Shown piece after piece: positions 44,078 to 56,342 of a stretch of DNA of 64,000 bases. Source of the DNA: Hemileia vastatrix. Taxonomy: Eukaryota; Basidiomycota; Pucciniomycetes; Pucciniales; Zaghouaniaceae. Position 1 is the stretch's first letter, and each line of letters opens with the position of its first letter. The stretch spans positions 17,295,498 to 17,359,497 of the forward strand of contig JASXTE010000017.1 of the NCBI GenBank assembly GCA_030280995.1, written 5' to 3'. A model generated the notes under the pieces. That model made no database searches and was not told where the DNA came from. It was given only the letters and a program-made list of their open reading frames with translations. The translations under genes and the position numbers were made by a program.

Positions 44078-45380
44078 TTAAAGCCTTAGGCTTTGGTTGG
44101 GCCTGAGAACTGCTCTTAGGCCTTCCCACCTTTCCAGATTCAACATCATAGACACCAGCCAAGCATTCACCACTTGACTGTCCTCCACAAGAATACAACT
44201 CCAACCCAACAAAGAAAGTAGAAAAAGAGACTTTATTAACCTCCTTCCCTTTTCCCTTGACATCTTTATTGGCCTTAGCAGAAGACTTCCCCTAATCAAG
44301 GAACTCCTCAAACGTTGGCCTCCTCTGATTGAGACCATTTCTTCTCCTGACCAAATCAACAGGAGCCTGCCACTCACTGGGCTTCACAAATGAACCATCA
44401 GGGAATTTGAACACCCTGCCGTCAAATTCCATCTTTCCTTCTGACACATCTCTGTTCAGAGCCCAACAATCATTGGACTTGTGCCCCCTCCTGCTGCAAT
44501 AAGAGCAGACCCAAGGATCATTCCTACTAGCCCTCCTGTCAAAATCTCTAGGCTGAGAAGGAGCCCTATTGACCTTCTTAGCCTCCTGAACAAAAATATG
44601 TAGCTGTTTTTTCAGATCATCCAACTGCTCCACCACTGGGTCCCTCTCCTGCTTGGGAATCTTCTCTTCCTTCTTCACCCTACTCTCCTCTTCAGCCAAA
44701 GCCTCACTGACTTTGCTGACATGCTTGGCACACCCCTCTTGATAGGTGTCCACAGCCAACAGCTTCAAATGGGCCTCCACAGCCTCCTTCACCTTGTCCA
44801 AGGCAGGAAACTTCTGGTCCCCATTAGAAAGAGTCTTCATCAAGTCCTTCTTTGACAACTCCTTCAAAACATCCATCCTGACATCTCTAGCTAGGGTAGA
44901 CCAAAAAACATCTTTGGCAGCATTTTTATGTGCCAGCTCCTCTACTTCCACCAAATATTCTACCACAGGATCAAATTGCAGCAGAATCTTCCTGTAACTG
45001 AGTAAGTTACCAACACCACCATGAGACTTCCATTCACTGACTACCTTGTTTAGATCCACCATAGTGAATCTTACCTCCCATCTATCCACCATCTCCCTGC
45101 ACAGCAACTTCCAATCCCTCTTCTTGTAGCGAGACATGGCCACAACCTCCTTCTCCACTGCCCTATCACCAATGAAGAAAATGATCTGCTTCACCATGTC
45201 CAGGTAAGAAGCACCATCAACACCAGCAGAAGTTTCATATTTATCCAGAAACCACTTCACATCTTCCCATTAAACTTGTACTATCCCAAGTTTTAATCCT
45301 AACACATTCCCTAAGCATCACAGCAGGAGGACCTTCCCCCCACTGAAAGTAACCACAGGAATAGATGAACCAGAAGCCAT
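44078..45380 (-). pseudogene. gag: Gypsy-O gag
   Basis: The likely ATG is at 45380 (MASGSS). A frameshift near 45330 precedes the long frame 45260-44292 (322 codons): capsid-like helical region (KWFLDKYETSAGVDGASY, RDWKLLCREMVDRW), a charged coiled region, and a classical CCHC knuckle CSYCSRRGHKSNDC (about residues 256-269), then PDGSFVKPSEWQAP. A stop at 44292 separates a basic tail (44291-44078). This gag type, with C-x2-C-x4-H-x4-C, differs from the knuckle of Gypsy-1/2/3. Confidence 0.88.
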
Positions 45381-45454
45381 TCTTCCAGACCAAAATCACC
45401 AAAAAAAAAGAACAACCAAAGACAAAAGAGATTCCAAAGAACTAGCAGGTCCTA

Positions 45455-45471
45455 CCCCACGATGGGCACCA
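45455..45471 (-). promoter_or_regulatory. Gypsy-O primer-binding site
   Basis: On the minus strand, four bases after the LTR end, TGGTGCCCATCGTGGGG starts with TGG, complementary to the CCA end of a tRNA. The implied tRNA 3' end (CCCACGATGGGCACCA) has a plausible T-arm/acceptor layout. I do not assign the amino acid. Confidence 0.65.
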
Positions 45472-45475
45472 TAAA

Positions 45476-46557
45476 TGTAGACAATCCTATAGTACTAGCT
45501 ATAGGCCTTGACCAAGGGAGTTTGAGAAAACCCAGAGAGAAAATCCACTGTCCCTTTAGAAAAATAAGAGTGAGATTTACCTGCTACAGTAAATTGGTTC
45601 CTGTTGTTTAAAAGCCCCTTTTCCAATACACTTGACTGCCTGATCAGCCAAGAAAGTAGTCTAGACAGACTACCAAACCAAAGAACTGAAATGTAGACAA
45701 ATTTCCACACTAGAGCAAGCAATGATACTTGATGTAGGTTGAAAATCCACACCAGAGACAGCAATAATACTTGATATAGCTTGCAAGACTACACCAGAGA
45801 AAAAAGTTGCCAAAGTTGAGTTAAATGAAGAACTAACCTTCCAGCAAACACAGCCAATTGTGGCTAGAAAACAGTGAAAGCTGAGTGAGGAACAAGGATA
45901 TCACCTCTGGATGGTTGTATGATAATTAAGGTTGCCCCAAACTGTCTTATTTACTATATACACACAGACCACTATCTAAGATCCCATGCACACCAACCAA
46001 TTTAGCGTTTCTGAGTGCCAAATTGCATAAAACCCCTCTATAAACGCTTCCCAGCCTTCTAGCACCGAGGTAGGAAGTCCTCCTGTGGCGGCAGGACCCC
46101 CCTGAAGCCAGAAAACCAACAAAAACCTCCAAAAACACCCAAAATACTTAGAAAAATAAACTACAACTACTAAAACCTTTAAAACACATAATTAAGCTAC
46201 AACAACATTGGGACATGAAACGTAGAGAAAAATTAGCCCATTCTAATGGTTTTAAGCACTTAACCCTAAGACTTAAGGTTAGCCCGTAAAACGCAAAAAA
46301 CAAAATTAAACAGCTATCTTTTAAAATGAAAAATGAGAAATAATCCCTCAAATACTTAGAATATGAAAAATGTCATTAAGACATAAAATATATAGAAAAA
46401 CTGGGGCTATCCAATGGCAATGCCAACATCCCCGCAGTCCCAATATTTGTCGAATAATTTGAGAAAAACACGCCATTATTAAACAATGCCATTCAAGACA
46501 TATCAAAACAACACCAAACAGACCAAAAAAGGGCTCTGCCAATGTTGGAAGACCACA
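45476..46557 (-). repeat. Gypsy-O 5' LTR
   Basis: 1082 bp, uninterrupted. It shows the pre-insertion state of the Gypsy-2 target at about 45670 (GACTACCAAACCAAAGA). Confidence 0.93.
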
Positions 46558-46714
46558 CCAGTTATTTTAAACAGCTTTGAGATGAAAAATCAGCATTCAT
46601 AAGTTAATATAAAGAAATACAACAAAGAATTTGTACCTGTGAAAGTTATCTAAATGATTGAATTGATATGTTTTTATAAATTTTTTTTTGTGAAATTATG
46701 TTAAAATTAAGTCC
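46558..46714 (-). mobile_element. R1 LTR copy 3, middle part
   Basis: On the minus strand it follows R1 copy 1 from about 420 to 570 (TAAATTCAATCATTTAAATAAC-like block). Bounded by the ccag TSD of Gypsy-O and the agtcc TSD of the solo LTR. Confidence 0.85.
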
Positions 46715-47517
46715 TGTCACCGGAAGACCTACGCACAAGGTTGAGGATGTTCCTGTAAGTGAGATGAGGAGTTTAGAGACTTCTTTGAAGCACAGAGGAA
46801 TGATTCGAGGCAGTGATTTGAAGATGACTCAAAGGAAGAACTACTGCTTGGAGTTATGTTCAAGAAGGATTCTAATATAATTTAAAGGTAATATTATAAT
46901 TCTTAAGATCTCACAAAGGGTTGGAAACTCAATAATCAAAGGTTTTAGGATTTAGAAATGATTACTGAGAAAATAAGGAAAGGTACGATAATAATGATTT
47001 AACTTAAAGCTTTTACCACTATTAGCTATAAATACGTTTTATAATTTAATTCTAAAGAATATTGAACCAAAAACCCAACCCCTTTTATATCCTTTACTCC
47101 TCCTCGTATTGACCTCATACCCATCCACTATTCCGCACACCACAGACCACTAAAATACATCCGTTACACCTGGACCCTCCTCACTAACATCTGTTAACCC
47201 CTTAATCCTCCACTAACCATTCCGTCCATGCTCACTACCCCTTAATAATCCACAGACATTTCATAAACCTTTTAATGTACTATTACATTGACTATTGTGC
47301 TGTGCATCGCTTATTGAGAAAAAGACTAAGACACACTATTGAGAGATTGACTAATTTAGATTTAGAGTTTAGACTAGCGCGGTTGAATAGCGAGTACACA
47401 AAGGAAAGTTGCAGTTGCTATGGAGAATTGCTTTCTGCGCTTTGAGTATGGATTTAAAGCCTCTTATTATTGATTTAATGAGCTGCTTTTGCCTCGAGTG
47501 TCACGTGGCGCGTGACA
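46715..47517 (-). mobile_element. Solo LTR (803 bp) with perfect TSD
   Basis: TGTCACCGG...GCGTGACA with agtcc on both sides (46710-46714, 47518-47522), inside R1. The complement of CCTTTTATATCC (about 47086) gives a GGATATAAAAGG promoter core, so the LTR points to the minus strand. No internal region; a recombined remnant of an element not otherwise present here. A 60-codon plus-strand frame at 46698-46880 is not supported as a gene. Confidence 0.88.
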
Positions 47518-47956
47518 AGTCCCTGGAATTGAGACCTTTCTAAGATAGCCTATAAGTGTATATTTATTTGATGTTGTGTAAAATATATGAAGGGTTATAT
47601 GAAATTGTTATAATTATAAGGGTATTACAGATTGTAAAATTTTATGTAAAAAGATGGTGGTTATGAGTTATAATGTCCTCTGATACTGTATGATGATGTA
47701 TGCTATGGTCTAATTTACATTCTAAAGCCTTTATATGCATAGTATAGTCATGTGCCTCCTTTTTTTCTTCTTGAGCTTATCTAGAGTTTGTCTGGATATT
47801 TCAGGAGCTTGTACAGAGTTCCCCCAACCTTTCTGGAGCTTGTACATAATTTGGACTCAATTAGAACCTTTAAACATTGAAAAAAAATCTGTAAAAATTA
47901 GAGATAATAGGGCTACATCTAGAAAAAATTTATTTCAATTTTTTTTAGCCTGAGCA
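47518..47956 (-). mobile_element. R1 LTR copy 3, 5'-end part
   Basis: On the minus strand it starts TGCTCAGG at 47956 and is flanked by gtctt (47957-47961), matching 24720-24724. This closes the nested stack 24725-47956. Confidence 0.85.
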
Positions 47957-48404
47957 GTCTTATTAACCAAGCTAAAAATAATTAAAATTGGGCAAATTAA
48001 CAAAAATAAAAAATAACTAAACTACTTAAAAGGGGGTTTCAGTTCTAGAAAATCTGCACTTAACTTAATTGCAGATTTTAAACCAAATCAGAACTTACAA
48101 ATCAACACTTAAATTTTGTAAAAAAGTCAGTTATTTCAACAATGGGTGTCATTTATGACCTCAAATCAGCTCTTTCATCCCAATTTTTTTCACAAACACA
48201 TGTTAGCCACATTATCCCTTACTTGCATAACTTATTGCTGTCACTTGTGACACCCAGACCTCCATCCTCTCATGAATCCTTGGAACACACAACTCAGTGA
48301 TATTTGAAACATTTTATTGCCACATTTCAACCAAGTATGTTTTTTTCCTTGTTTTTTTATGTTTCCAAACTTTTAATCTCTTTTTGTGTAACATACCAGT
48401 TTCA

Positions 48405-49700
48405 TAATTCCTCCCAGAAAATCTAAAACTCAAAAAGCAACTCAAAAAATGCTTCATCACACAGGCTTTCCTGTAATGCAAACCCCTCACCTGAAAAATT
48501 AAAGTCTGGACAGCTAAAAAGGAAGATTATCTCATCATCAACAACTTCCTTAAAATTAAATCAAAATATGATTAATTTATTTAAATTTTAGAAGTACACC
48601 CAAATCAGATGTCCACCTGCATCAAAGGTCAATGGCTTCCTGATGATGTAAAATTTAGTAAAGAAGAAAATAAAAGGGAGAGTCAAAATCAATCCTAAGC
48701 AAATGAAGGAGAGGTTCAAAATTTATCAATAAAAGTATAAAAAGGCTCATTTTTCTTCCGCTTCCACTGGCTTTGGTAATGATGATAATAAGTTGAAGAG
48801 TCAAACTACTGCTGCTTCTGAAATGCTCAAGGTCATTTATCCCTTCTATGAGTAAATGGATATTTTTTTTTGGTTCCCCAGTTGATGTCAACCCTTGGTT
48901 TCTCCACAATACTACTAAGGATGTACCCTCTAGCTCTAAACTATCAAATAATATTCCTGACACACCTTCTCTTCAATAAAATAAGTTCCCTTCAGCTTTT
49001 AACCATAGTTCAGCTGAAGATAATCCTGAATGTCAAGCATAACAATTATTTTGGAGCAGATCTGAGTCCTAAGAGCCCAAATCTTTTAATGTATGTTTAT
49101 AATTTATTTTTCAAAAAATTCTTCTCTAGATTTTCTCATCCTGACTTTTCTAGTCTCCTCCTGCTCAAACTGAAATTTATAAGAATATTAAAAAATTATG
49201 GAAATGAGAATCCTGCATTAGAAGCTGCTTTTGATGAACTTCCTGAACCCTCTAGCTCAAACTCCATACTAAGCTGTAAAGACTCAACTTCAATGAGCTT
49301 GAATCATCTTTTAAAATGTGGTAATACTTCAACCAGCTCATTTTCCTCCCTTGACACTTATTTTGAGAAAAAAGATATAAGTAAGTTTTTTCACTATATA
49401 TCTTCTTCAATAACATATTTATTTATTTTTTCTATTCAGTTTTCTCAGAAAAATACTTTATTGTAAAGAGTGTTGTAAACTTTAAGAAGATGAAGTTTGA
49501 TCATATGCTAATGAAAAATCAGCAGGCCTTAGATTTGGAGGAAATTTTTTTTACTTCAATGTAATTTTGAAAAGGCCAGATTCAATGCAGAGGAGATGGA
49601 AAGAGTTCATCTTTGCTCAGAGTGAACAAAAGACTGTGATTTTTAAAGAGAGATGGTGACTTTTGATTTGGAAAAATAAGAAAATTAAAAAAAAATCATT
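48405..49700 (+). pseudogene. Myb/SANT-like accessory gene of M4, broken
   Basis: A basic start (PPRKSKTQKATQK, about 48410; the ATG is now ATT) is followed by KKEDYLIINNFLKIKSKYD (about 48515), then RCPPASKVNGF (about 48607), KQMKERFKIYQ (about 48700) and STGFGNDDN. These are the same blocks as in M2. A probable intron starts GTATGTTTATAATT (about 49092) and ends TTCTCTAG (about 49130). The 3' part is Lys/Glu-rich but frameshifted. Many stops. Related to the M1, M2 and C2 copies. Confidence 0.65.
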
Positions 49701-50616
49701 ATGGAATGTGTAAAAAATGGCCAATCTTATGAGGCCATTAATTAATTATTTGACTATTTTAATTGATGAATTTTTTTTTGTTTATTTTTGGGGAATGACT
49801 TTAAAAGTTACTTTTAATATTATCAAAAATAGTTATACCATGATATTATGATAACACCTTTTGTACTTACTGGACTCTAAAATATTGCAGTTTTGGAATT
49901 TCTGATGCTAAAATAATAATGACACCTGTGAAAAAATCATCATCAACATACTTTTATCACCTCACCATCAGCTTGCGATTCTAAATATAGCTAAGTCAAC
50001 AAAATTCTATATCTGTTTGGAAAATTTGGAAATACACTCCCCTGCATTTCATCATCATTTTTGACTCAAATTTTTTTTTCTCATCACAGTAAGTTTTTTG
50101 TTTTCATTTCTTGATTCATCTTCTTTTTCTATCTGAAATTTTTATCCTTCCTACATCTTCTGGCTGTGGAGATAGTGAACTTAATATTTGTGCTTTCTTT
50201 TTCCACCATTTATTGAGCATTTTTTATGCATTAAACTTTCTTTATATTTAATTTTTCTCAAATTCCAACCTCATTCTTTCACACTGTAATTTTTACCACC
50301 TTTCCATCAAGGTAAGTGTCAGCCAGTAACTTATTGAACATAGTTAGATTTGTTTGATTAAAATGATTACTCAAATATTAAAATACTTTAATAATTAAAA
50401 TATTAAAATATTAATATTAAAGGGTATCAAAGTTAGAAATCTTCCATTTCAAAATACCTCTTTTTTCCACCAAATCAACCATGACTATTTTTTAAAATAT
50501 GACATATTGTGCCCCCAAAACACCATTTTATTGAGAGTTAATGTCAAGTTTGTGGCTTTCTTTTTGATTTGTGAAATGCCTTATAAAAATTACAAATTTC
50601 TAATTTTGATACCCCC
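49701..50616. other. Non-coding right part of M4
   Basis: AT-rich, no gene. One CCCC...GGGG-type unit relic (GGAAATACACTCCCCTGCAT at about 50025). Confidence 0.4.
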
Positions 50617-50798
50617 TATTTAATATTCATTAAGTATTTTATTGTTTGTAAATAATATTAACTATATGTTATAGCTCTTAAGATTATTTTTAAATTACAA
50701 AAATATTTTATTTTAATTTATTTAAATTTCATTTCATTTTTATAAATAAATTCATTTTAAAAAAAACTAATTACATCAAAAAAAACATACATATAAAT

Positions 50799-51630
50799 TG
50801 TCAGGGAGTCCTTTGGGTCTAGAAAATTTAAATGGAGGTATAATGGTGTTGGTAAGTGGATTTGAAGGTTTTGGGGTCAAAGTATTTATGAATTTATCTT
50901 TTATTTTATTTACTCAATTTAAAGAGGTAAAATTTTTTGTAATTATTATTATAACTTATGATTTAGAATTATGTTTGTAGTAAGTACTAAAAACAATAAA
51001 TAATGTTAAAAAATAATTGGTTAAAATAATGGTATAATAAAATAATGAATGAGTAAAGAATGAATCCAAAACAACCAGAAAGGGGAGGCCTTATATAGGC
51101 AAAAGAGAGTCAAATTACGGAGTAAAAATCCTATAAACAAGTGTATGAAAGAGAGAAAGAAAATTCCAGATTAAATTTTCCAAATTTTAAGATTGTCTAT
51201 AAAGAAAGACTTAGAATCTTGTATTTACTGTATATGTCAAAATAGTTTTATTTATTTAAAAATTCCTGTTAATGTCATTTTTAAATAAGCAATTTGATTT
51301 TTTGTATATATTTATTTTATTTAATTTTTTTTTCAATATTAAATTATATTTTAATATTGATTTGTATTTTAATATTTTTATCTTTATTTAGTTTAACCTG
51401 ACATTGAGCACAGTGTTAGGAAATAAAGATAAAATATATGGGAAAATTAATTTTAATTTTAATTTTTACTAAACTTACTTTTTTGTAACTAATTAATTTA
51501 TTACAAGTAAATTCAAAGTAACTATAATAAAATTAATAATAATATATAAGAAATAAAAATAAAAAGGTGTGGCTTCATCCCAGTAAATAATTAATTATTT
51601 TACTAGGTAAGTCTAGCAGCCTGGCTGACA
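50799..51630 (-). repeat. Gypsy-3 3' LTR
   Basis: 832 bp, TGTCAGGG...GGCTGACA. Similar to the Gypsy-2 LTR at both ends and around AAGGGGAGGCCTTATATAGGC (core promoter on the minus strand). Confidence 0.88.
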
Positions 51631-51699
51631 CTCCCTCACTCTAAAAAAACAATAATTAAAAATGCTATGATTTTTTCTTTCTATATTTCTTTAGCAGAG

Positions 51700-53220
51700 T
51701 AGGAAGATTAGATATCTCCTTCACAGGTATCCAAGAATCATATTCAGAAGATTTATTCTTGAATCTCAATAAGCATTCTGTGTCCTTTTCAGCAGTAACT
51801 ATTCTGTCATTTAGAATCTTATTAATTTATGCTGTCTCAGTGATCTCATTAAGGGTCTTCTTTGGTCTTCCCCTCCTCTTGAGAAATAAATCACTATTAA
51901 ATGTGTAAGGTTTCAAAAGAGATATTGGAAAAACAGGATTATTTCTGTCATATGGAGAATACAAGATTACTTCAACTGCATTATCATCAACCATTCTTCT
52001 GACAGAAAATGGACCAACAAATGGGTCTTTCAATTTGTTATTACCTTGTAAATTGCAGTGGACTGTAGAAATCAGTACTTCATCACCCTTTTTAAAAGTG
52101 TATTCTTTATGGGATTTGTCCCATCTATTCTTCTCATATTCAAAGGATTTTTAAATACATTTTTGAGCATGAATTCTGCAAAGTTGTTGCATTTTAAGAA
52201 AATATTTTACACCAGGATGTAAATCCAATTTAGGTATTTTATTATTGAGAATTTGGGCAGGAGTATTTGGAATATATCCAAGCCAGAGCTCAAAAGGCTT
52301 TTTCTGAGTAACAGAATTAAAAGTGCTATTATAAGCGGATTCAAAACCATGAAGTAAGGTAACCCAATAATAATTATTTCAGCTAATCCATAAGTTTGGG
52401 GGTGATGAGCAGTAGAAATTTTCAGATCACAACCACAAACATCCATAAGAGACATCCAAAATTCAGAAGTAAATTTAGGGTCTCTGTCAGAGATTATGGC
52501 CTTAGGAAAACCAGCAGTATTTAACATATGAGACCACCACAAGAATGCTAGTTCTTCAGTGGAAACATCCTTGTGGGCAGGGATAAATTTACACATTTTT
52601 GTAAATCTGTCCACAATAACCAAAAAAGAGTTATAACTGTCTTTCCCAGAAATGGATAATCCTTTTACAAATTCCATGTTTATTATTTTCCATGGTGCAT
52701 CAGAAGTTTCAATATGTTACATTAATCCAGATCTTTTACCAGTCAACATTTTTAATTTTTGGCAAGAATCAAAGGATTCAATGTATAGTTTGGTGTCTTC
52801 AAACATATTAACCCACCAAGCTGTGTTCTTAATTCTGATCATTGTTTTATCAAGATCAAAATGTCCAGCCAATATGTCATCATGACAAATCTTCAAGTTG
52901 ATCTCTTTAATAGAAAGAGGGATAACAATAACATTACTCAACTTTCTTCTATAATAGAGGCAGCCTTGATTGATTGAAAATTTACCTTTTTGAAAAGCCT
53001 TCTGGTACTTTGGTGGAAGGGTTTTCATTAATGCTTGTATTCAAGCATTCTTAGGATCATTTAATATGGTACATAACTTTTTTAAGTCAGTGTCCCTATC
53101 ATATGAATCCAGAGAAAGCTTTAATAGCTCTTCATCCATATCAACCACATATATCCCTTGAATATGAACAATTTCATCCTCAAGATCATATGTAGGATTT
53201 GAGTTATCATTTGGAAAATT
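51700..53220 (-). pseudogene. Gypsy-3 integrase and chromodomain-like tail, broken
   Basis: Pieces: 53028-52717 (zinc region, ICHDDILAGHF; the C-x2-C pair reads FDSC so one Cys is lost), 52677-52207 (core with DRDPKFTSEFW; the Glu region altered to YGLAEII) and 52033-51827 (GPFSVRRMVDDNAVEV, then basic RRGRPKKT). At least five stops or shifts compared with Gypsy-2. Confidence 0.85.
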
Positions 53221-54540
53221 TTAACTTTATAACATATCTAAATTTGAGTGAACAATACCAGCCCTATGAATTATTGTCATTTTCCCTCTGTATTCTTGAA
53301 CAGCTAGCTCCAATCTGAATATATGTCTGTTAGGTGCATTTAAGTTTAAGAGGGATTTAACTGCATTGCAGTCAGTGACAAGCTCAAATTTCTGGTCATC
53401 CAGGTAATAATGTAGCTTCTCTAGAGCCCACACTACTTCTAAACACTCTAGTTGAGTGGAAACATATTTCAATTCACTATTTCTCAAGGTTCTTGAAATA
53501 TAACAAATTACTACTTCTGATACTTAATCATTCATAACTTGTTTTTGATGGAGAGCAGCACAAAAACCAATTAAACTGGCATCAGTGTATAAAACAAATG
53601 GTTGATTAAAGTCAGGCAAAGCAAGAATTGGTGCTGACATCAAACAATGTCTCATAAAGTCAAAAGCTCCTTGTCTTTCACTGTTCCAGACAAATGCAAC
53701 ATCTTTCCTAGTTGATTGGGTAAGGGGTAATGCAATGACTTGATAATATTTAATATACTTTCTATGGTATCCACACGTTCCCAAAAAACTTTGGAGCTCT
53801 CTAACTGTGGTAGGCGCATTCACCTGTTGAATGGCTTTGACTTTGTTTTGGTCAACACATATCTGCAAACCTGAGACAATATGACCAAGCAATTTTAAAG
53901 AATGAAATCCAAATTTTCATCTCTTTAAGGTAAGTGTCATATTCATTTCATCCATCTTATGGAACACTTTAAACAGGTGGTTAAGATGGTCCTCAAATGT
54001 TTTAGAGAAAATGATGATATCATCAATTTAAACCATCAGCCATCCTTCAATTATTTCCTGATGGAATGTGTTATCCATAAACTTTTGAAAAACTGAAGGG
54101 GATTTTAGGGGCCAAATGGCATACTAACATAATTATAAGTACCCATATAAGTAGCAATAATCAGAAAATTCTGAGAATTCTTCTCAACAGGTACCTGGTG
54201 ATATCTTTTATTACCATCTAAACAGCTGATATATTTAGCACCTTGTAGGCTAGCATGTATAGAGCTAATTCTAGTTAAAGGATAGATATCATCAACAGTA
54301 TAAGTGTATAATGCTCTATAATCACCACATAACCTAGCTTTATCTTTCTAATAAGAAATTAAGACAAGTGAGATAACACAATGTTTAGGTATTTCAACTA
54401 CCTTTTCAATAATATTCATTTTCAAAATGGTAGAGATATTATCTTCAATATCTTTTTCTTTGTGAGAGAAGCAGGATAAGGCTTCTTCTTTAAACTAGGT
54501 GGTATATCAGTTAATGGACAAGACAATGAAAGTTTCATTT
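53221..54540 (-). pseudogene. Gypsy-3 RT-RNase H, broken
   Basis: RNase H frames 53487-53227 and 53892-53524 keep YTDAS, LECLEVVWALEKLHYY and TDCNAV. In the RT the Tyr of YIDD is a stop codon (TAA, 54030-54028), with further stops in the fingers. Aligns block by block with the intact Gypsy-2 ORF. Confidence 0.88.
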
Positions 54541-55834
54541 CCTCCTTAACTACTCCTAGTTCATGTGACCCATGAGCAAAGGCCATAGGAAAAGAATTTA
54601 TTGATTGGATGATGGAATCTATTTCCTCACCAGAAAGTTGTTCTCCAAAAGAAGCATTGTCAATTTCAGAAAAAAGGGCAGGAATTTCTTTTGTAGATCT
54701 TCCTTTATATTGAAATACAGAATCAAATGTGTTCAATCCTGGTGTAAATAGTTTTTTGGGGGAGGAAATTTTAAATTTTCTCTTCCCATTCATCCCCATT
54801 TTGAAGCATTGGTTTGAAGGATCCAATTTTATACCATATTTTGTTAAAATATCATTTCCCACAATGAACCAACTGCTTAAGTTATCATTTTTTATGCAAA
54901 CAAAGTCACATAGAGCTCTTAAAAAACCATGGTTATATTTGAAAAATACTGTGGCTTTTTATTTACCAATGGGGGACAAAAAAGAGCCATAACATCTCCG
55001 ATTCTCAGAAATGATAGGCATGAGTTTTAATTTATAATTTTGGTCCACTGAGGCAAGTGCTTTCTCAGATACTACACTTCCACCAGCTCCAGAATCTAAG
55101 ACAACCTCAATTTTATTTCCATTGTTCAAGACTGGTGCCTTGAGAGGGGCAATAATAATTGAGCTGTCCTCAAGATTTCTTAATATCTCAACATATTCTA
55201 CTGTAGATAAAAAAATATTCTCAATATCAATATTATTTAAATAATGAATATCCTCCTCCAGAATCAAAATTTCTTGTTGAGATTTAAATGAAATTTTTCT
55301 GGCACAATCACTCAAAGTATCATCCAGTGCTATTGTGTTATCAGCATGCTCCTCTGTCTGTTCAACAAGATTCATTTTATTGTCACAAACATGGCCTTTC
55401 TGCCAAGGCTTTCTGCATTTGAAGCAAGTTTTGGTTGCATACTTTTTAGGTGCAACAGGGGCAGAAGGTTTAATAACCTTTTCCAGAGGTTTCTGTTGGT
55501 AATTGGTGGTTTTCTCCAATGAAGTTCTTGGAATGACTCTTCTAGAATCATAATTGTTATTTAGAAGGATCTAATTACAAGTATTAATGAAAGAAGAAGG
55601 TTCTCTTGAGAACTCAGTCCTAGCAACTATTAATTCTCTCAGAGACATAGGTAATTTATAGATGATCCTGTCTTTCCATAATCCAAACTCCATATCTGGC
55701 TCCATTTCCCTTAAGATTTTTACAAGTTTCATAAGGAACTCAATAGGTTTTTCAGCAGAAGAGCTATATCTGGTTTCTTTGTACTGCCTTTGTTGAGCTA
55801 ACCTAAACTTGGAACCACCAAATTGTGCTCTCAT
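54422..55834 (-). pseudogene. Gypsy-3 gag end, knuckle and protease
   Basis: Frames 55834-55571 (capsid end), 55519-54959 (knuckle CFKCRKPWQKGHVC; protease VVLDSGAGGSVVS with the catalytic triplet intact) and 54862-54422 (flap region to SCPLTDIPP). Stops and shifts at about 55560 and 54960. Confidence 0.87.
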
Positions 55835-56342
55835 GTTGTTGTTGTAGTTGGGCCTGTAGATAATCCCTCTGGGTGTTCAGCCATTCCCAATGCCAATTTG
55901 AGACTTCCACCTTTTCTTGTTGTTGGGGGACAATTGTGGAAGGGCTTTTGGGGGAGGAGGAGGTTTCCTCTTCTCTTGAAGAAAGGACTCTATTTTTCTT
56001 ACTTTTTCTTCTAGATACTCTGCTTTTGACCTCAGTTTGAGATTTTGTGACCTCAACTCCTTGATGTGAGTGTAGAGATTTCTGCCTTCCTGATTCAAGG
56101 GCATCTTTTTTATCTTGAATCCTTTTGGAAGCTCTTCTGGGGGGTTGATTGAAGGATTTTGATCCAGAGCAGTTTTCTCCACTTTTATCTCTATTTCTTG
56201 AATTTCCACATCCTGATTGGTCCAATAATTTATTAATTTGAGTAAGTTTTTTAGTCAAAGGAGAACTTACAGAAGAAGCTTCATCATAATCAATCAAATC
56301 TAGTTCCTCATCACAGCCAGCAAAAGCACTTTGATCATTCAA
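55803..56342 (-). pseudogene. gag: Gypsy-3 gag ORF1 with large internal gag deletion
   Basis: ATG at 56342 (MNDQ), start frame open for 179 codons. The coiled-coil frame (+1) is open 56209-55877 (EELPKGFKIKKMPLNQEGRN, LRSQNLKLRSKAEYLEEKVRK). Near 55840 the sequence jumps from the WLNTQRDYL region directly to AQFGGSKFR, so about 1.3 kb of gag present in Gypsy-2 (about 31450-30160) is missing, including the slippery-site region. Confidence 0.8.

Larger units (their letters stand above)
24874..46557 (-). mobile_element. Gypsy-O: about 13 kb Ty3/Gypsy element with antisense genes, hosting Gypsy-2
   Basis: Both LTRs begin TGTAGA and end CCACA on the plus strand, with flanking ccag (24870-24873, 46558-46561). 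The 4-bp duplication is confirmed by the continuity of R1 on both sides. After removing Gypsy-2 the element is about 13.1 kb: gag, protease, RT, RNase H and integrase on the minus strand (45380 to 38794), then a 4.2 kb non-pol region (34601-38790) with two plus-strand ORFs and structured repeats before the 3' LTR. The primer site and polypurine tract are in place. Its protein lineage differs from Gypsy-1/2/3. Coding frames are mutated. Confidence 0.9.
48031..50617 (+). mobile_element. M4: Harbinger-like deletion derivative with Myb gene
   Basis: Left end AGGGGGTTTCAGTTCTAGAA; right end inverted AGGGGGTATCAAAATTAGAA. The two agree at most positions over 20 bp and match the M1/M2 TIR start. The flanks (aaa, att) do not form a clear TSD. 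Inside are a decayed Myb/SANT gene (+) and, at about 50025-50055, a trace of the CCCC...GGGG unit. Transposase and dioxygenase genes are absent. Confidence 0.6.

Noticed and set aside
46698..46880. 60-codon plus-strand ORF with mixed composition
   Set aside because: It lies across the edge of the solo LTR and its TSD, antisense to the LTR, with no supporting motif.
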